From positions 1 to 64,000 of the forward strand of contig JAMKCH010084950.1 of assembly GCA_023653785.1 (NCBI GenBank): a DNA stretch of 64,000 nt. The letters run 5' to 3'. The notes below the pieces were generated by a model that had not been told where the DNA came from, did no database searches, and saw nothing but the letters and a program-made list of their open reading frames with translations. A program made the position numbers and the translations under genes. Shown here one piece after another: positions 11,119 through 22,985 of the stretch (its first letter is position 1; every line of letters starts with the position of its first letter). The stretch is from Ophioderma brevispina (taxonomy: Eukaryota > Echinodermata > Ophiuroidea > Amphilepidida > Ophiodermatidae).

Positions 11119-12089
11119 GAAAGACAAGAAAATACTCATCCTAAAATTCCCGGTTTCCTGTGCACACTCCTTTAACATACTAATTTTGCTCTTTAACTCT
11201 AAACAGCCAACTTGGCTCTAATGTAGTACTGGGTAGAATCAACCTGTCAGTAATCTCAAGAACCAGTCTAAAACAATAGACACATTGTCTATGTTGAAAA
11301 CTCCTCCCCACAAAAAGTATTAACACTTCACATAATCGATCTGCATGTAACTTTGGTTGTGTTTTCTTGCGAGAACTACTCTCAACACGACTCTTGTCTG
11401 TTCATGTTTCCCGTGTTGTGTCCACCATGTGTGTACTTGTGTCACCAGTGGGTATCTTGAAGTTTCTTTACTTCCCATTGTGTTTCTTTTCTATCGTTTT
11501 TTCCCTCTTGTGTGCTGTAAAGCGCGGTTAAGATCTCCGATATCAGCGTTTTGTTGGTCATGCGTGTTGGAGCTGCAGATAGATCTCCGGGATCTTGCTT
11601 TCTTTTGTCTTGCAATGCTATTGCTATGGTCGAATCACTGCCGTCCCTCACTTTGCTTAATCTGGCGTGGTCATTCTGTTTTCAATCTAACTGCGTCATG
11701 ACTGTAGGGTGTGAATGTTTCCTGCCGTCCTTTTTTCACAGGTTGTTTCTATTCTCTGTATTCACGTCCCCTTTTTCAGTAAACAATGCTTGTATGATCT
11801 AGGTGTCCACTGTATCCTGAACTGATCATTTTTCCCAACGCTTATCTCTACTGTTCTGTCTTGGTTTAACACGCGCACCTGTTTCGCCTTTCTTTAGCGG
11901 TGCGAGGGGTTTTGCGTGTCTGTCATAATAGCTTTTCTGTTTTCGCTTGTTTCTGTTGTTTCTTACGCTTTAACGCTACGTCTGAACTGGGGTGTTCAAT
12001 GAGTTGTGCTATGTTGTAAGTAAGTGTTTCTGGTGCGTCTTCCAAGCATCCTTTGGCGCTGGTGAATTTCCTATCCTTTCAGTAAGGTG
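11119..12089 (-). other. Gypsy 3' region without recognised domain
   Basis: Nearly 1 kb lies between the integrase remnant and the 3' LTR. ORFs on either strand are short and I recognise none. It may be the integrase C-terminus plus untranslated DNA, or degraded extra coding sequence. Confidence 0.4.
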
Positions 12090-12720
12090 TGTTTCTCCCT
12101 CAATTATGCTAGATCCCATTCTCCATTGCTTCACCCTTGGTTTTCTTGATCATCCTTTTCGCGATTTTAATGGAGCTTTCCACCTCCATGACGTTTCGGG
12201 TACTCCGGAGAAATGATCTTTCGAGTAAACTCGTACTCAGCAGCGAAGTTTGCAAATTCCTGCAATAAATGGGGGTCCATAATCCGAGACACCAACTTCT
12301 TGGAAATTCCATGGGAGGAAAAATGGTGTTTCAGACGCTTAATTATGGCGTTTGCGTCTTCTTGTATGGCAAGGGGTCTTTCGAAGAAATCAGAGAAGTA
12401 TCGACAGTGCAATAGTAGTCTTTGTCGTTCACCTTAGAACCATCCTATCCCTATCTTTTCCCATGGACAATCTGGAACTTGGTGGTTGATGAGCGGTTCC
12501 TTTTGTTGTTGAGTCTGATAGGAGTTGCATATCTCACATTTCGCGAGGTATCTTTGAGATCTTCTGAAATACCGGGCCCAGTACACGCAGTCGCTTCGCT
12601 CTTCGGTACGTACTCGCACTCCCGAGTGGCAGCATGCAAACTTCTCTTGATTCCGCTGTCTAGCGTCCTTTGGGATGACAACTCCTGTTCGCACGATGAT
12701 TTATCCGTCCTTATAGCCTA
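12090..12720 (-). pseudogene. Gypsy integrase
   Basis: On the minus strand a zinc-binding region includes AKCEICNSYQTQQQKEPL (about 12505-12560), then VPDCPWEKIGI and the catalytic core with FSDFFE and LAIQEDANAIIKRLKHHFSS (about 12330-12395), then EFANFAAEYEF. The first catalytic Asp region is frameshifted. The integrase inserts cDNA and makes the 5-bp target duplication seen around the element. Domain order after RNase H supports Ty3/gypsy. Confidence 0.75.
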
Positions 12721-12956
12721 ACTCCGTCTTTTACACCGAAGTAGGGCGTGGGCTTCGTGGAGGTTTGATGTCTGTGATCTGGCCATCCCTGTTCCTTATG
12801 TAGTGTCCCTCACAGTTTTGGTAGTCCGTCGCGTCTGCGGTCGTAGGTCTTTGATAATTGAGTGGAGTCTGGTCCGAGATTGACACTGGTAACTGAATCA
12901 ATCCAGGTGAATGCTCCAACGTCGTCCTCGACTACTGATCTTGAACTATTCTTCAG

Positions 12957-13127
12957 GTACGCCGCGCGACAATGTATCTGTGCCAAAATAAAATACATTT
13001 CCTTTCCTGCTTGTACCGAATGTCCACGTCGTAGTATAGTCGAAAGTAAGAGGCGTTGCAATCGCTTTGGTGCTGCTGCCATCGGTTTGCGGGTTAATGC
13101 TGAATAGGGGTTTGTGGTTCTGTCCAC
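12957..13127 (-). pseudogene. Gypsy RNase H end
   Basis: The minus strand reads NPYSALTRKPMAAAPKRLQR followed by GKEMYF and then, after a frame change, sequence equivalent to ADTLSRAY. This is the familiar end of the gypsy RNase H/connection region before integrase. Confidence 0.7.
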
Positions 13128-13749
13128 AGCGTATCTTGCGTCCGTAGACGTACTGGATTGTTACGCCCTATCCGAACACCTGCGCAAGCAGCTCTTTCTC
13201 GATTTGCGAGTACCGTGTCTCAGCTGGCGTCATGCCCTAAGTGCGAATAGGTCCGGCTTACCGTCGTGCATCAAAGCAATCCTAGTCCCGTTTCTGATTC
13301 ATCACCTTGAAACCCTCTGTTTTCGCTCTGGGATCAAAGTATTTGAGTCGGGAGCTGATGTACACGCTCTTTGATAGTTTCGAATGCTCGCGTCTGTTCC
13401 TCTTTCCTCTTTCCACGCCAAATCAACTCCTTATGTGTTAAGCGTCTTAGTGGTTTCCTAGTTCGGAGAGATCTGGTAAGACCTTTGCGAGGTAATTTTT
13501 GTCATTTGCCGACAAATCTTTTGTATTCCAGCGACAGTCCACCTGGGGTTCCAACTTACAGACCGCTTCAACTTTGCTAGGATCCACTTGAAGTCCCCGC
13601 TAGGTTCAAAACATGACCCATGACTTTACTCTGGACCAACTTGAAGTCATACTTGTCAGAATTTAGCCTGATATTTTTCGCCCTCGCGACTCCTCTCCCA
13701 GAAAGTTACGTAAGTTTCACATCATGGTCTCGCCGCAGCTTCCGCGTCC

Positions 13750-14215
13750 CTCGTCTGTGCTTCCGCTTCCTGTGATGAGAAGGTCGTCTGCTTCTTAAAA
13801 TCCATCAGGGGGCCTTTCGAGATTCGTGTCAGTCTCTGTTGGAATTATCCTCTGGTGGCAGGGGCTAATACCAAATGGCATTCTGGAGTCCCGCGATATC
13901 GTCCCCAACGTGTCCTGAAATTAGTCACATGGATGAGTCTTGTCCCAGCTCCACATTGGAGAAAACCCTCCTTAAATCTGCTTTCGAAAAACCCCACATT
14001 TGCCATCTGTGGCAAAATATCGTCGATAACCGGCAGGGATATGCTCTCTCTTGAGGCGCTGTTCAGGTGGCTGTGGGTCGATGCATACGCTCAACTTGCC
14101 ACTGGTTTTCGACATAGTGACAAGGCTGGACACCCAGTCAGTACTTCTGTACCTTTACACGCACTCCCAGTCCTCTCTCTTAAGTTCATCCTTCAGTTTG
14201 GACTTCAACGCTAGG
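13750..14215 (-). pseudogene. Gypsy reverse transcriptase
   Basis: Minus-strand frames show SGKLSVCIDP (about 14060-14100), KREHIP with PVIDDILPQMA (about 13995-14050), a GRYRG/MPFGI block (about 13865-13910) and ADDLLITGSG at about 13764-13795, where the usual tyrosine of YADD is glutamate. At least four frame changes separate these blocks. This is the polymerase core; the copy is dead. Confidence 0.8.
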
Positions 14216-14389
14216 GCACTTTACGTGGAGGGTAACTACAAACAGGCTTCATTCGGATCTGTGTGCAAGTGACAGTAACCTGGCATAAACGTCCCAAGCC
14301 ATCAAAACACGTCTGCGTATTTGGTTCATTACTTGCGTTTTTGTTTCACCTGCGTGCATTTCCGATCATGTACTTGTGCCATTTTTTCA

Positions 14390-14500
14390 ACCGTTGCGTG
14401 CTTGCCTATGCGTGGTGCATTTTTCACCTGTAGCTTGGCCGTGCATTTTCACCACTTGTGCATGCTGCGTGCATTTTCACCTGTATGCTTGGCGTAACAT
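14390..14500. repeat. Short repeats inside the gypsy element
   Basis: A unit like GTGCATTTTCACCTGT-GCTTGGC occurs about three times between protease and RT. It is a local expansion of the element. Confidence 0.45.
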
Positions 14501-14859
14501 TGTCACATACCTGCTCGTCACTGCATGTACCTGTTTCTCATTAGCATTCTCTGGCTTGCTTTCCTTGTACTGCAATTTCACACATTGTTTGGACACTCTG
14601 GTGTGCTTTTGTATTTGTTCTGATTTTGTGTCTCACATGTATGTGCACTTGTGTGTTATCTCCTGGTACACATACTTGCACTCTGGGCCTCTGTATGTTT
14701 TCATGCTGTACTTTGATCAGACCCATTTGCTGACCTGTTTTTGACCACATAACGTAACATGCTTTTGACACTTTGACCACTGCAAAATGACCACATATTT
14801 CTTTTGGTTCTTTGGATTTCAAGATGTAACTTGACAAGACCTTGTATGTCCATGTATTC

Positions 14860-15005
14860 CTTGTTATACAATGACAATCTCATATTGGTTTGTGATGTTC
14901 CAGTCAGTTGGAAGATATCTTTCTGGAATAACATTGCATGTAGCCCCACAGTCAACTTGCATAACCACATCTGTAGGGGTACTTCCCCGTAACTGCATGA
15001 CCACA
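14860..15005 (-). pseudogene. Gypsy aspartic protease
   Basis: On the minus strand VDCGATCNVIP lies at about 14922-14956. It is the D-[ST/C]-G-A active-site region of retroelement aspartic proteases, here with Cys in place of the usual Ser/Thr. It lies between gag knuckles and RT, as expected. Confidence 0.65.
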
Positions 15006-15149
15006 TATCTTTCTTTCACATTCATTTTAAAAAGTGCTGAACTCTTGGTAATGTAATGGTGTGTTCTACCTCAACTACAAAGGTTACTTTGGGTTTTCCT
15101 CTGATGAGACATCACTAATCATAGTCTACATCTATTTCATGTACTTTGT

Positions 15150-15285
15150 ACGCTTTTTGCATTTGCGGCAAAGTGGTTTTTCCCATTTGCACACTTTACA
15201 CGTCTTTCCAAATGCGGGACATTTGACTTTGTTGAACTCATGACTAAACCCACAGAATTTGCATTCACCAGTTGGTTTGCGGGAA
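15150..15285 (-). pseudogene. Gypsy gag zinc knuckles
   Basis: The minus strand encodes a first knuckle CKFCGFSHEFNKVKC (CX2CX3HX6C) followed by PAFGKTCKVC and, after a one-base frame change, GKNHFA of a second knuckle. This is the nucleocapsid-like RNA-binding end of Gag in Ty3/gypsy elements. The rest of gag up to about 16400 is not individually recognisable. Confidence 0.7.
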
Positions 15286-16435
15286 CCCGGGGCATTGATT
15301 TTGACCCAGTGTTTTTCCTTTTTTCCTTTCCCCCCACTGCATGGACTGGGGTGTGCCTAACATGTCCGGCATCATTTGACACGACATATCTTTCAGTGTG
15401 TTTTTGGTAGCTTCTGGCTGCCTGCGGCAATCAAGACTTTCGTTGCAAGTCAAATCAGGCTCCTCTAGGAGCTTTTCCTTACTCTTTCATCGACAATTCC
15501 ACAAACTCATGCGGGTCTCTCCTGTCAGGTCCATCTCTCACGCGCCAAAATTAACATGTTGCTGATAACTTAAGCACTGAACGTAGTCGTTTTGTCAAAA
15601 GACGTACCTGACATTTGTACACAGTTTTTTAAACTTGTACCTCTCATAAATATACATTGACTTTGCCAATAAAGTGGTTCTCCCACAATTTCAGAAGTAC
15701 ACTCATGGTTTTTCTTCCTCTTCTGTGTGATAAGGCAACCCATTGTGAATTTTCTAATGCCTCAGTGCCTATTGCGTTTAAAATGTGCAACTCTCATTCT
15801 ATCTGGCTGCTTATGAAGCCCATTGGATAATTTCATATGCAGTCCCAGACCTGCCTGAAAATTTCCCAATTCTTTTTCAATTTCCCCGAGACATCCAAAC
15901 GTCTTGGCAAAGGCACAGCGTTTTTTGCTTTGGGGCGTAGCACCACTACCATCCCACCATTTGTAGTAACGGCCTGATTCTCACATCTGGCCATCGTACC
16001 AAATAATTGGGCAAATTCAATCTGAGTCAAATATCTCCAATGGGCAATAACAATTTCAATGCTAGACTACACAGTCTATGGATCGATTGTACCACTAAAC
16101 ATACCACTAATATTTGTTTGAGATTATGAAATGTGATTTGACAAGCACCTTACTTTTCGTATTTTAAACAAGTGTTAGCACTTCAGGAACTTATTTTTGC
16201 TAATGCTCTCGTCTGATTTTTTATGTCAACAAAGTTATGGGGTCACGTTATTTTGCTGTGCTTTGCTTTGCTTTGGCACTACATGTATGCATGTGTACCA
16301 ACGTAATTTACAACGTTTTTAACCGTAGTCCGTACCAAACGATGTTTGCGATTTGTTGCGTTGCGATTTCACAGCGATTGGCACACTACTGCCGGAGGTC
16401 AACATGCTCGATCGGTCGTTATAGCGGCGAAGGTA

Positions 16436-16454
16436 TCTTTCCGACTTGACACCA
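16436..16454 (-). promoter_or_regulatory. Gypsy primer binding site (tRNA-Leu-like)
   Basis: Directly inside the 5' LTR the minus strand reads TGGTGTCAAGTCGG. The first eight bases match the 3' end complement expected for tRNA-Leu including CCA; the rest matches only with a gap. This primes minus-strand cDNA synthesis in LTR elements. Confidence 0.55.
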
Positions 16455-16640
16455 TGTTATAAAAATATGTGATCTATTACACAATAAAGTTCACACTAGA
16501 CTCAAAACTTAAGAGCATCCCAACTTTATAATTTCTCAACTTGGCCTCCATCTTGGTAAGAACTTTCCATCACATGAATGCGCTATACTATTTAATCATC
16601 TGAACAGCCCGATGCTACCAGGGTAGGTGCTATCGTAACA
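16455..16640 (-). repeat. Gypsy 5' LTR
   Basis: 186 bp, from TGTTATAA to TCGTAACA on the + strand, homologous to 10925-11104 with scattered indels. Its inner half is duplicated again at 19458-19505 at the start of the tandem copy. Confidence 0.85.
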
Positions 16641-16905
16641 TTGCAGGAATGATGACCAGCAGAAGAGGGCTTGTGAGTTCGGGTGGTAGTTGAGGAGGAG
16701 GGGCGTCCAAAGAAACATGGAAGTCTAAGCAAGTGGAGGAGGAGAGTAAGAGGGTTGGGTTGATGATGGAGAATACATTGAAAAAAACCTGGGTGAAATG
16801 TAAGGAAGGAGTAAGGGGCGGTTGCTGCGAATGTGAGGTGAATCCGGCCACCCCGTTGACGGGGATAAAACCAGATTTAAAACTTTTGGTTTAGTAGTAT
16901 AGTAG
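16641..16905 (+). pseudogene. LINE 3' portion, right half with TAG-repeat tail
   Basis: This continues the LINE from 10919 after the gypsy element. It encodes the extreme C-terminal tail (KETWKSKQVEEESKRVGL near 16705-16760) and a 3' UTR ending in TTTAGTAGT repeats instead of poly(A). A near-identical copy occurs at 19506-19770 because of the tandem duplication. Confidence 0.7.
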
Positions 16906-17373
16906 ATATTTTTTGCATGTTTGTAAAGCATTTATATACATTATGCCCTCACTGAAATTGTTTCAGAACACATCGGCGTCTTTTATGGTAAACAGAATGA
17001 TTTTATAATTGTCACCGGCAACAATTAATTCACTCCGACGGAAATGGCGTTTAACAAGAACACGCTCGCCGTATGCAGGTTTCCCCCACGGCATGCACCC
17101 GGTGTTTGACCGGTATATGACCTTTGTGTTTTAATATCAATGCGTACAAGTCTATGATATTATTTCATGACACATTTCTTTTTTTGTTTGTGAAACTTAA
17201 AGTTAGCCTACCATTACCGCTGGATGTCTCGAAACGTCCCGATTATTTTTTTGGGTATGTTATTTTTATGTGTAAAATATGTCTTTATTCGTTCCAATGG
17301 CCCTAGACTATCATTTGTCGATCAAATTGAAGAAATTTCATATTTGGTGAAAAATGTGCCGTGGGCGCTTTAA

Positions 17374-19440
17374 GATCCCATCAGGTAAATCTTTAAAATG
17401 GGACCCTGGCCGGAAATTGATATTATAACTGCTTGAATCAGATGTTTTGTTTTTTGTTTTTTTTTTTTTAAAAAAATAAATTTAAATTTGGAGCCAGGGT
17501 GGTCCTAAATCGTGGTGGGCGGGTATAATGACACAGGGGAAAAAATTGGGTAATTTTGGGTAACTCATTCCCGGGAAACTTGGGACTACTCGCGGGAAAT
17601 CCCAGGACTCATTCCTATAACGTGACTGTGCATTTAACCAATTTTATACGCTTATATAATATACAAAACACAACATTGTAAATTCTACTTGTAAATCCTA
17701 CTTGTATTAACCTTTTTGTTTGTATGTTTCTGAACGAGTGATCAAGCATGAACGCCTGGACGATAAGGGAGTTCTAATTATGTGTTGACGCTATCATTTC
17801 ACGGTTGGAACCCCTTTTCCATTTATTTTTCACAATGTAATGTAAACAGAGCGTCAAACATCACAAAAACATTTGGATGATTGACAGGTTTCCTTTCAAA
17901 CCTCTGTCAACAGATCATTAACTATTAAAACTAATTATAACACTAAGTGTAAACAAACCTCAAGTAAAAAAATTAAAATAACCTTAAAATATATAAGAAA
18001 GAATTTGTCATAATAAAGACAGATAAGGGAGTCAAAATTTTGGAGGCAAATACTAAAGAAAAAACAACTTCAAATGGCACGTGGTTGGAATCCTTTCCAA
18101 TCAAAACGGGAACCCCGCCCTGGGGAATGGGGGGGATCCCCACTGATCTCTACTCTTGGGAAAATGGCGTCCACGTGCTTTTCTGCTTTGGGTTTTACAT
18201 TCTGTTTCGGAGTCATACGGTGAGTCATAGAGGTAGAAATTGTCCATGGTTGCAGAGTGGACCGGTATTTACTCGGAGGATAACGAACAGGTATCGTTCT
18301 CCAGCAAATAAAACTGACCGTCTTTCCGGTCCAGTAAGAAATTCAAAGAGACCATTGCCGTTTTGTTTGTTTGGGCTTTCACGCCCACTGATGACCTCAT
18401 TCGTTTTGCATTGCTTTGTGTTTGCCCTCGACTAGGCATTGACTAAAGGACGAAAGGGGTAAAGGTAAGGTAATTTAAAGTTTTAGCTTGCGACAATTAT
18501 GTTTTCATTTACCTTACTCTTGTACTTAAAGCTCATTTTACTAGGCCTCCCTCTTTTGATTTTATTCATATCGATTAAAATTGTTTTCATTCCCTGAGAA
18601 ATATGAGAAAGTCCATAAATAATTAATTTATTAGTATCGGCTACAAAAAGCTTTGTAATCGATTTGTAATAAAATTGACCAAATATGCCAGTGTAACATG
18701 GTGTCCAAGGGAGTTGGAAGGTACTAAGGGAAAAAAAAAAACCTGTGTTATTGGAGTAGTATAGTAAATACAAACTTTTGGTTTGTTAGCACTTGAAAAC
18801 ACTGTGTGAACCTGCTTTTGGTTCGCGCAACTGTTGAGGCGAACCTTTAGTGAATTGGGTTCCGCGCGATTTTACTGGAATTCTGGAATAAAACTACGGT
18901 ACTTTTGTGCCTCTAACCAGAAAATGTTTAAGCTTCTTATACGGCTCCAAAAGTTTAAAAATGTTGCACCATATAGCGCTTGATTACTATGTGATTTTTG
19001 CAAAAATCTCCAACTTCTTAAGGGGGGCACTCCCCCCTCAGACAACCCCTCCCGCCTCAGCAGCAGCAGGAATGTCTGCTTCGCAGCCATTTGATTCTTA
19101 CCCCTTGACATGATAAATAATAAATATTTTTAAGTTAACTTATGGGTTCAGAAGAAGGCCTACTTGAAATTTATAGAAATATGATATGTTCAAAAAATAG
19201 TTTGTTCCAAATATTCCTCTACCTGGTTTCATAAGAGGCAAATGTCATCCGCAAAGTCCAAATCAGTACGTGTGACAGCCGGAACTCTTCCGGACTTTCT
19301 TCGTGGTGTTTATTGTGACGCCAAGTTTTGGTTTCCATGCTTCTTGTGGCATGCCTTAGGGCATAATCAAGTATGATAAGGTTGTTTTTACAATCAGGGT
19401 ACCCCTTGGCTGAACACTACCAATGGGACCACTAAAAAAA
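17374..19440. other. Non-coding body of the duplicated unit
   Basis: I see no gene. The first 250 bp start GATCCCATCAGG-AAATCTTTAAAATGGGACC, a motif shared with 20222-20260, 23955-24190 and 33350-33480. The ORF 18040-18435 (131 codons) is not preserved in copy 2 and looks fortuitous. A GGGGGGCACTCCCCCC palindromic run lies near 19021-19038. Confidence 0.5.
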
Positions 19441-19505
19441 TCATGCCTGTACTTTTTATCAATCTGAACAGCCGATGCTACCAGGGGTAGGTGGCTATCG
19501 TAACA

Positions 19506-19770
19506 TTGAGGAAGGATGACAAGCATGAAGAAGGGCTTTTGAGTTCGAGGTGGGAGGTTTGAGGAGGAGGGGACGTCCAAAGAAGACATGGAAGTCTAAG
19601 CAAGTGGAGGAGGAGAGTAAGAGGGTTGGGTTGAGGATGGAGGATACATTGAACCGGGTGAAATGGAAGGAAGGAGTAAGGGCGGTTGCTGCGAATGTGA
19701 GGTGAATCCGGCCACCCCTGTTGACGGGGATAAAACCAGATTTAAAACTTTGGTTTAGTAGTAGTAGTAG
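19506..19770 (+). pseudogene. LINE 3' tail, duplicated copy
   Basis: Second copy of the LINE end at 16641-16905, here directly following a remnant of the gypsy LTR (19458-19505). It retains TTGAG at 19506-19510 and a cleaner TAGTAGTAGTAG tail. Confidence 0.7.
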
Positions 19771-20223
19771 ATATTTTTGCATGTTTGTAAAGCATTTATA
19801 TACATTAGCCCTCACCTGAAATGTTTAAGAACAAATCGGCGTCTTTATGGGTAAACAGAATGATTTTATAATTGTCACCAGCGACATTAATTCAGCAGCC
19901 GACGGAAATGGCGCTTAAGACAAGAAAATGTATGCCGTATGCATGTTTCCCACGGCATGCACCCTGTTTGACCGGTCTGTGACCTTTGTGGTTTTAATAT
20001 CAATGAGTACAAGTCTATGATGGTATTCATGACACATTTGTTGTGGAAAACTTAAAAGTTAGCCTACAAATTACCTGGATGTCTCTAACGTCCCTATATG
20101 TTTTTGGGTATGTTATTTTTATGTGTAAAATATGTCTTTATTCTTCCAATGGCCTAGACTATCATTTGCGAGCAAATTGAAGAAATTTCATATTTTGTGA
20201 AAATGTGCCAGTGCCGCTTTAAG
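19771..20223. mobile_element. MITE right part, duplicated copy
   Basis: Copy of 16906-17373. It ends TGCCAGTGCCGCTTTAAG, the complement of the left end of the related element at 48617. Confidence 0.7.
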
Positions 20224-22227
20224 ATCCCATCAGGGAAATCTTTAAAATGGGACCCTGGCCTTGAAATTGATATTTAACTGCATTGAATAAGTTAAATTTG
20301 GAGCCAGGGTGGTCCTAAATCGTGGTGGGCGGGTAATAATGAGCACAGCGGGAAAAATTGGGTAATTTGGTAATCTCATTCCCGGGAAACTTGGGACTAC
20401 TCGCGGGAAATCCCAGGACTCATTCACTATAACTTGACTGTGAATTTAACCAATTTATAAGCTTATATAATATACAAACACAACATTGTAAATTCTACTT
20501 GGAAATCCTACTTGTATTATCCTTTTGTGAGTTCTGACGCAGTGACAGCATGAACGCCGGGCGGATAAGGGGTTCTATTATGTTGACGCTATCGTTCAGC
20601 GAGGTGGAAAACCCCTTTCCATTATTTTTGACACAATGTAATGTAAACAGAGCGGCAAACATCACAAAAACATTTGGATGATTGACAGGTTTCCTTTCAA
20701 ACCTCTGTCAACAGATCATTAACTATTAAAACTAATTATAACACTAAGTGTAAACAAACCTCAAGTAAAAAATTAAAATAACCTTAAAATATATAAGAAA
20801 GAATTTGTCATAATAAAGACAGAGTAAGGAGTCAAAATTGGAGGCAAAATATAAGAAAAAACAACTTCAATGCAGGCGTGGGTTGGAATAATCCTGCACG
20901 CAAACGGGAACCCCGGCCCTGGGGAATGATCCCCACTGATCTCTACTCTTGGGACAAATGGCGTCCACGTGCTTTTCTGCTTTGGATACATTCTGTTGGA
21001 AGTCATACTTGAGTCATAGAGGTAGAAAATTGTCCATGGTTGCACAGTGGGACGCAATATTACTCGGAGAATACGAACAGGTTATCGTTCGCAGCAAATA
21101 AACTGACTCGTCTTTCCATGGCCACTAGAAATTCAAAGAGAACATGCGTTTGGTTGTGTTTGTGGATTTCACGCCCACTGACCTCATCGGTTGCATTGCT
21201 TTGTGTTGCCGCCGAATAGGCATTGAATAAAGGAAGACAGGGGTAAAGGTAAGGTATTTAAAGTTTTAGCTTGCGACAATTATTTTTCAATTTCCCTTAT
21301 CTATTGTACTTAAGCTAATTTTACTAGGCCTCTTTTGATTTTAATTCATATGTAATTTTTTACGATTACAATTGTTTTTCATCCCCGTGAAATAATGAGA
21401 AAGTCCATATATTTATTAGGATACGGCTAAAAAAAGCTTTGTATCGATCTTGTAATTAAAATTGACCAAAGATGCCAGTGTCAAAACATTGTCAAAGGGC
21501 GTTGGAAGGTATAAAATACTTGTGTTAGTTGGAGTAGTAAAGTAAAATACAACTTTTGTTTTTAGCACTTGAAAACACTGTGTGAACTGCTTTGGTTCTC
21601 GCAACTGTGAGTGCGAACTCTAGGTGAATTGGGTTCGCGGCGATTTTACTGGACCTCTGGAATAAAACTACGGTACTTTTGTGGCCTATAACCAGAAAAT
21701 GTTAAGCTTCCTACGCTGCCAAAAAGTGTAAAAATGTTGCACCAATAGCGTGGATTACTATGGGATGACAAAAAAAATCTCCAACTTTAAGGGGGGCACA
21801 TCCCCCCTCAGACAACCCCTCCGGCCGCCGCGGCAGCAGGAATGTCTGCTTCGCAGCCATTTGATTCCTTACACCCCTGGACATGATTAAATAATAAATA
21901 TTTTACGTTAACTTATGGTTATCAAAAAGAAGGCCTACTTGAAATTTAGAAATCTAGGAATGTCAAAAATAGTTTGTCAAATATTCCCTATGAATCTGGT
22001 TACATAAGAGGCAAATGTCTTCATGCCGCAAAGTCCAAATCAGTAAGTGTGACAGCCGGAACTCTTCTGGAATTTCTTGGTGTTTTGTGAATCCAAGTTG
22101 GGTTTCAATGCTGCTTGTGGCATGCCTTCGGGCATAATCAAGTATGATAAGGTTGTTTTACAATCAGGGTACCCCTTGGCTGAACACTACCAATGGGACC
22201 ACTAAAAAAATCATGCCTGTACTTTTT

Positions 22228-22985
22228 CATAAATTGTAACAATTCCAACTTAAAGACCACCAGAAGTACTACTACAGCTTGCAAAGAAACCTTTTGAAAT
22301 GCCTTTTGAACATAGATAAATGAGAACTCGTTAAGAATTGCTTAAATCACCGGCTCAATTTGATTTAAGTTAATATTTGAGTAGAATTCAGCACTGTCAT
22401 AAAGAACATTTGGGACAACATTCCTCATTCAGGATAACATTTGAAGCATGGTAATTAATATCCAGAATTTTAAAAGAATGTGACCATTTGGTAATTGTAT
22501 GTCACTTGAAATTTAGTGGTTAATTCCGTCAAAAAATGTCATCTCCATATTTAGGCTAGCTAAAGCTTAAACTAACTTGACAGATTGATGTGGTGATATT
22601 TTTGTTAAAAATCTAGTTTATGTTCTACACAGTTGTAGTAAATATTTGGTGGCTACCCATTAAATTTTTCCTTATCATTTTATCAAATGTTAGAAGTCAG
22701 TGTTTCGTCAAAATCTTTCCTTTCCGAAAACATTAAGTTTCACTAACCATAAAAATTGTTCCTGAAGACATCAATGCCTCTGAATTTTGGAAATATACTC
22801 CTTGAATTATCTATATCCCAAACAAGTCATACTACATAATCAAAGCACTTTGTTTTTCATCACCAAAGTGTAGAATGATGAAGTGTCAGTCAAAAAACTT
22901 GTCCCTCTCCGAAAATGTACATTTCATCATCGGTAAAAATGGTTCACGAAGATGTGACGCCGTCAAAATTTTGGAATTATACTTC
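22228..22985. repeat. Unassigned DNA with degenerate direct repeat
   Basis: No coding signal is seen. Two diverged units (about 22680-22860 and 22861-23035) share an order of GTCAGT, TCAAAA-CTT, CCGAAAA, TTCAT/CAC, TAAAAAT-GTTC, GAAGA, then GAATTTTGGAA-TATACT, suggesting an old tandem duplication. Confidence 0.45.

Larger units (their letters stand above)
10925..16640 (-). mobile_element. Full-length degenerate Ty3/gypsy LTR retrotransposon
   Basis: The element is 5.7 kb, bounded by LTRs of 180 and 186 bp that start TGTTA and end TAACA, with a 5-bp target duplication. Read on the minus strand, from right to left: 5' LTR, a tRNA-Leu-like primer binding site, gag zinc knuckles, protease, reverse transcriptase, RNase H, integrase, a polypurine tract and the 3' LTR. 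The order RT-RH-IN identifies Ty3/gypsy. All coding regions are broken by frameshifts. It sits inside a LINE, which gives its relative age: younger than that LINE. Confidence 0.85.
10562..17373. mobile_element. Inverted-repeat MITE split by LINE and gypsy insertions
   Basis: The left arm (10562-10633) begins TTAAAGAGACACTGGCACAT and the right part (16906-17373) ends with the complementary form GTGCC...GCTTTAAG. The uninterrupted relative lies at 48617-49150. The two pieces adjoin when the inserted LINE is removed and share a duplicated stretch like ATATTTTTGCATGTTT at the break. The element encodes no protein, so it would have depended on a transposase elsewhere. Confidence 0.75.
16591..19457. 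repeat. Tandem duplication, copy 1
   Basis: Begins in the inner part of the gypsy 5' LTR and runs through the LINE 3' tail, the right MITE arm, a GATCCCATCAGG-type segment and unannotated DNA to a stretch ending ATGCCTGTACTTTTT. The same order reappears at 19458-22227. A 45-bp T/A-rich tract near 17444-17487 is present here only. Confidence 0.85.
19458..22227. repeat. Tandem duplication, copy 2
   Basis: It starts with ATCAATCTGAACAGCC of the gypsy LTR fused directly to the end of copy 1 and ends in the same ATGCCTGTACTTTTT block. Long stretches are identical (for example around 20682-20760 against 17881-17960) while others differ by many one-base indels. It is about 95 bp shorter than copy 1. 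Confidence 0.85.

Noticed and set aside
14376..14744. 122-codon cysteine-rich + strand ORF
   Set aside because: It is antisense to the gypsy element between protease and RT and has no recognised family.
18040..18435. 131-codon ORF
   Set aside because: The frame is not kept in the tandem copy near 20840-21230, and no domain is visible.
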